NCBI RefSeq assembly: GCF_001956045.1 | Contig: NZ_MRTH01000038.1 | Location: 15,761 to 79,760 of the forward strand | Direction: 5' to 3' | Length of the DNA stretch: 64,000 nt | DNA from: Paenibacillus sp. FSL H7-0331 | Lineage (GTDB): Bacteria > Bacillota > Bacilli > Paenibacillales > NBRC-103111 | Shown here: positions 63,865-64,000 of the stretch, piece after piece | Layout of the letters: every line of letters begins with the position of its first letter | How positions within the stretch are numbered: position 1 is the first letter of the stretch | Made by a program: the position numbers and the translations under genes | Notes under the pieces: generated by a model | The model's input: the letters and a program-made list of their open reading frames with translations, nothing else | Told to the model about the DNA's origin: nothing | The model's database searches: none

Positions 63865-64000
63865 TTAATCAATTGGTTTCCATCGTGGTCCCAAATCTTC
63901 CCTTCACAGAATCACACGTCAGACTGTCTAACAACTGAATGCTGAGCACTCTTTAAACCGCGAATTCATGCTATTTTGCTCAAATAAACGTCATGCATAT

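Overview
The window is a stretch of chromosome from an endospore-forming member of the Bacillota, most likely Paenibacillus or a close relative. The spore genes support this: gerQ, two alpha/beta-type SASP genes, a KatX-type catalase, a Spo0E-like phosphatase and a YjcZ-like peptide. So do the strong AGGAGG ribosome binding sites, TTG and GTG starts, a T-box, a c-di-AMP riboswitch, Fnr with a C-terminal iron-sulphur motif, and copper-amine-oxidase N-terminal (stalk) domains on two secreted proteins. No phage, plasmid or CRISPR locus is visible, and there is no rRNA or tRNA gene. The only recognisable insertion-sequence gene is a transposase at about 35.7-37.2 kb.

Layout. 0-1 kb: trhO behind a hairpin-bearing leader. 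1.4-12 kb: a nitrogen-scavenging locus. The urease operon ureABCFGD runs left (no ureE) and the urea ABC transporter urtABCDE runs right from a shared intergenic region with two exact GlnR/TnrA-type boxes. 12-17.6 kb: a glyoxal-reductase-like enzyme, gerQ, a TPR protein, an MFS transporter and an NlpC/P60 hydrolase behind a c-di-AMP riboswitch. 17.7-26.7 kb: a redox/anaerobic neighbourhood with a hemerythrin-domain protein, mobA, a DoxX protein, arsB with a wrecked arsR, a PAS histidine kinase/LuxR regulator pair, a marR-MFS efflux operon, a GAF protein and fnr. 26.7-29.3 kb: catechol/quinone defence, with catE and an NAD(P)-binding protein divergent from a CatR/YodB-type HxlR regulator. 29.4-35.4 kb: malate synthase G, a DMT transporter, a CAP-domain lipoprotein and an M29 aminopeptidase. 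35.5-40.6 kb: an accessory patch with a transposase, DinB and DUF302 proteins, an orphan ORF and an AT-rich DMT transporter. 40.6-48 kb: a heterodimeric ABC exporter, a YfhP-like protein, a SASP and trpS with its T-box. 48.3-53.6 kb: a Zur-box-associated His-rich permease with its TIGR03943 partner, an aldose epimerase, and an IclR regulator next to an FAH-family enzyme. 53.7-64 kb: CtaM, secreted and spore proteins, katX, a membrane protein resembling fungal Pyr4-type cyclases, an SRAP protein and many small genes.

The most novel material is non-coding. Two copies of a roughly 155-bp imperfect palindrome sit inside the urease and urea-transport operons, and their inner stems differ in sequence but stay paired. 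A second family of roughly 40-bp hairpin elements sits directly on the Shine-Dalgarno of at least five unrelated genes, in one case as three tandem copies. The promoters of malate synthase G and of the FAH enzyme, 21 kb apart, share hexamers and a three-half-site operator, which suggests one small regulon. The Pyr4-like membrane protein is the most interesting coding lead.

Starts were moved from the longest reading frame wherever a Shine-Dalgarno, riboswitch or promoter made a later start more likely; each entry says so. Functions come from motif recognition by eye and no database search was run.
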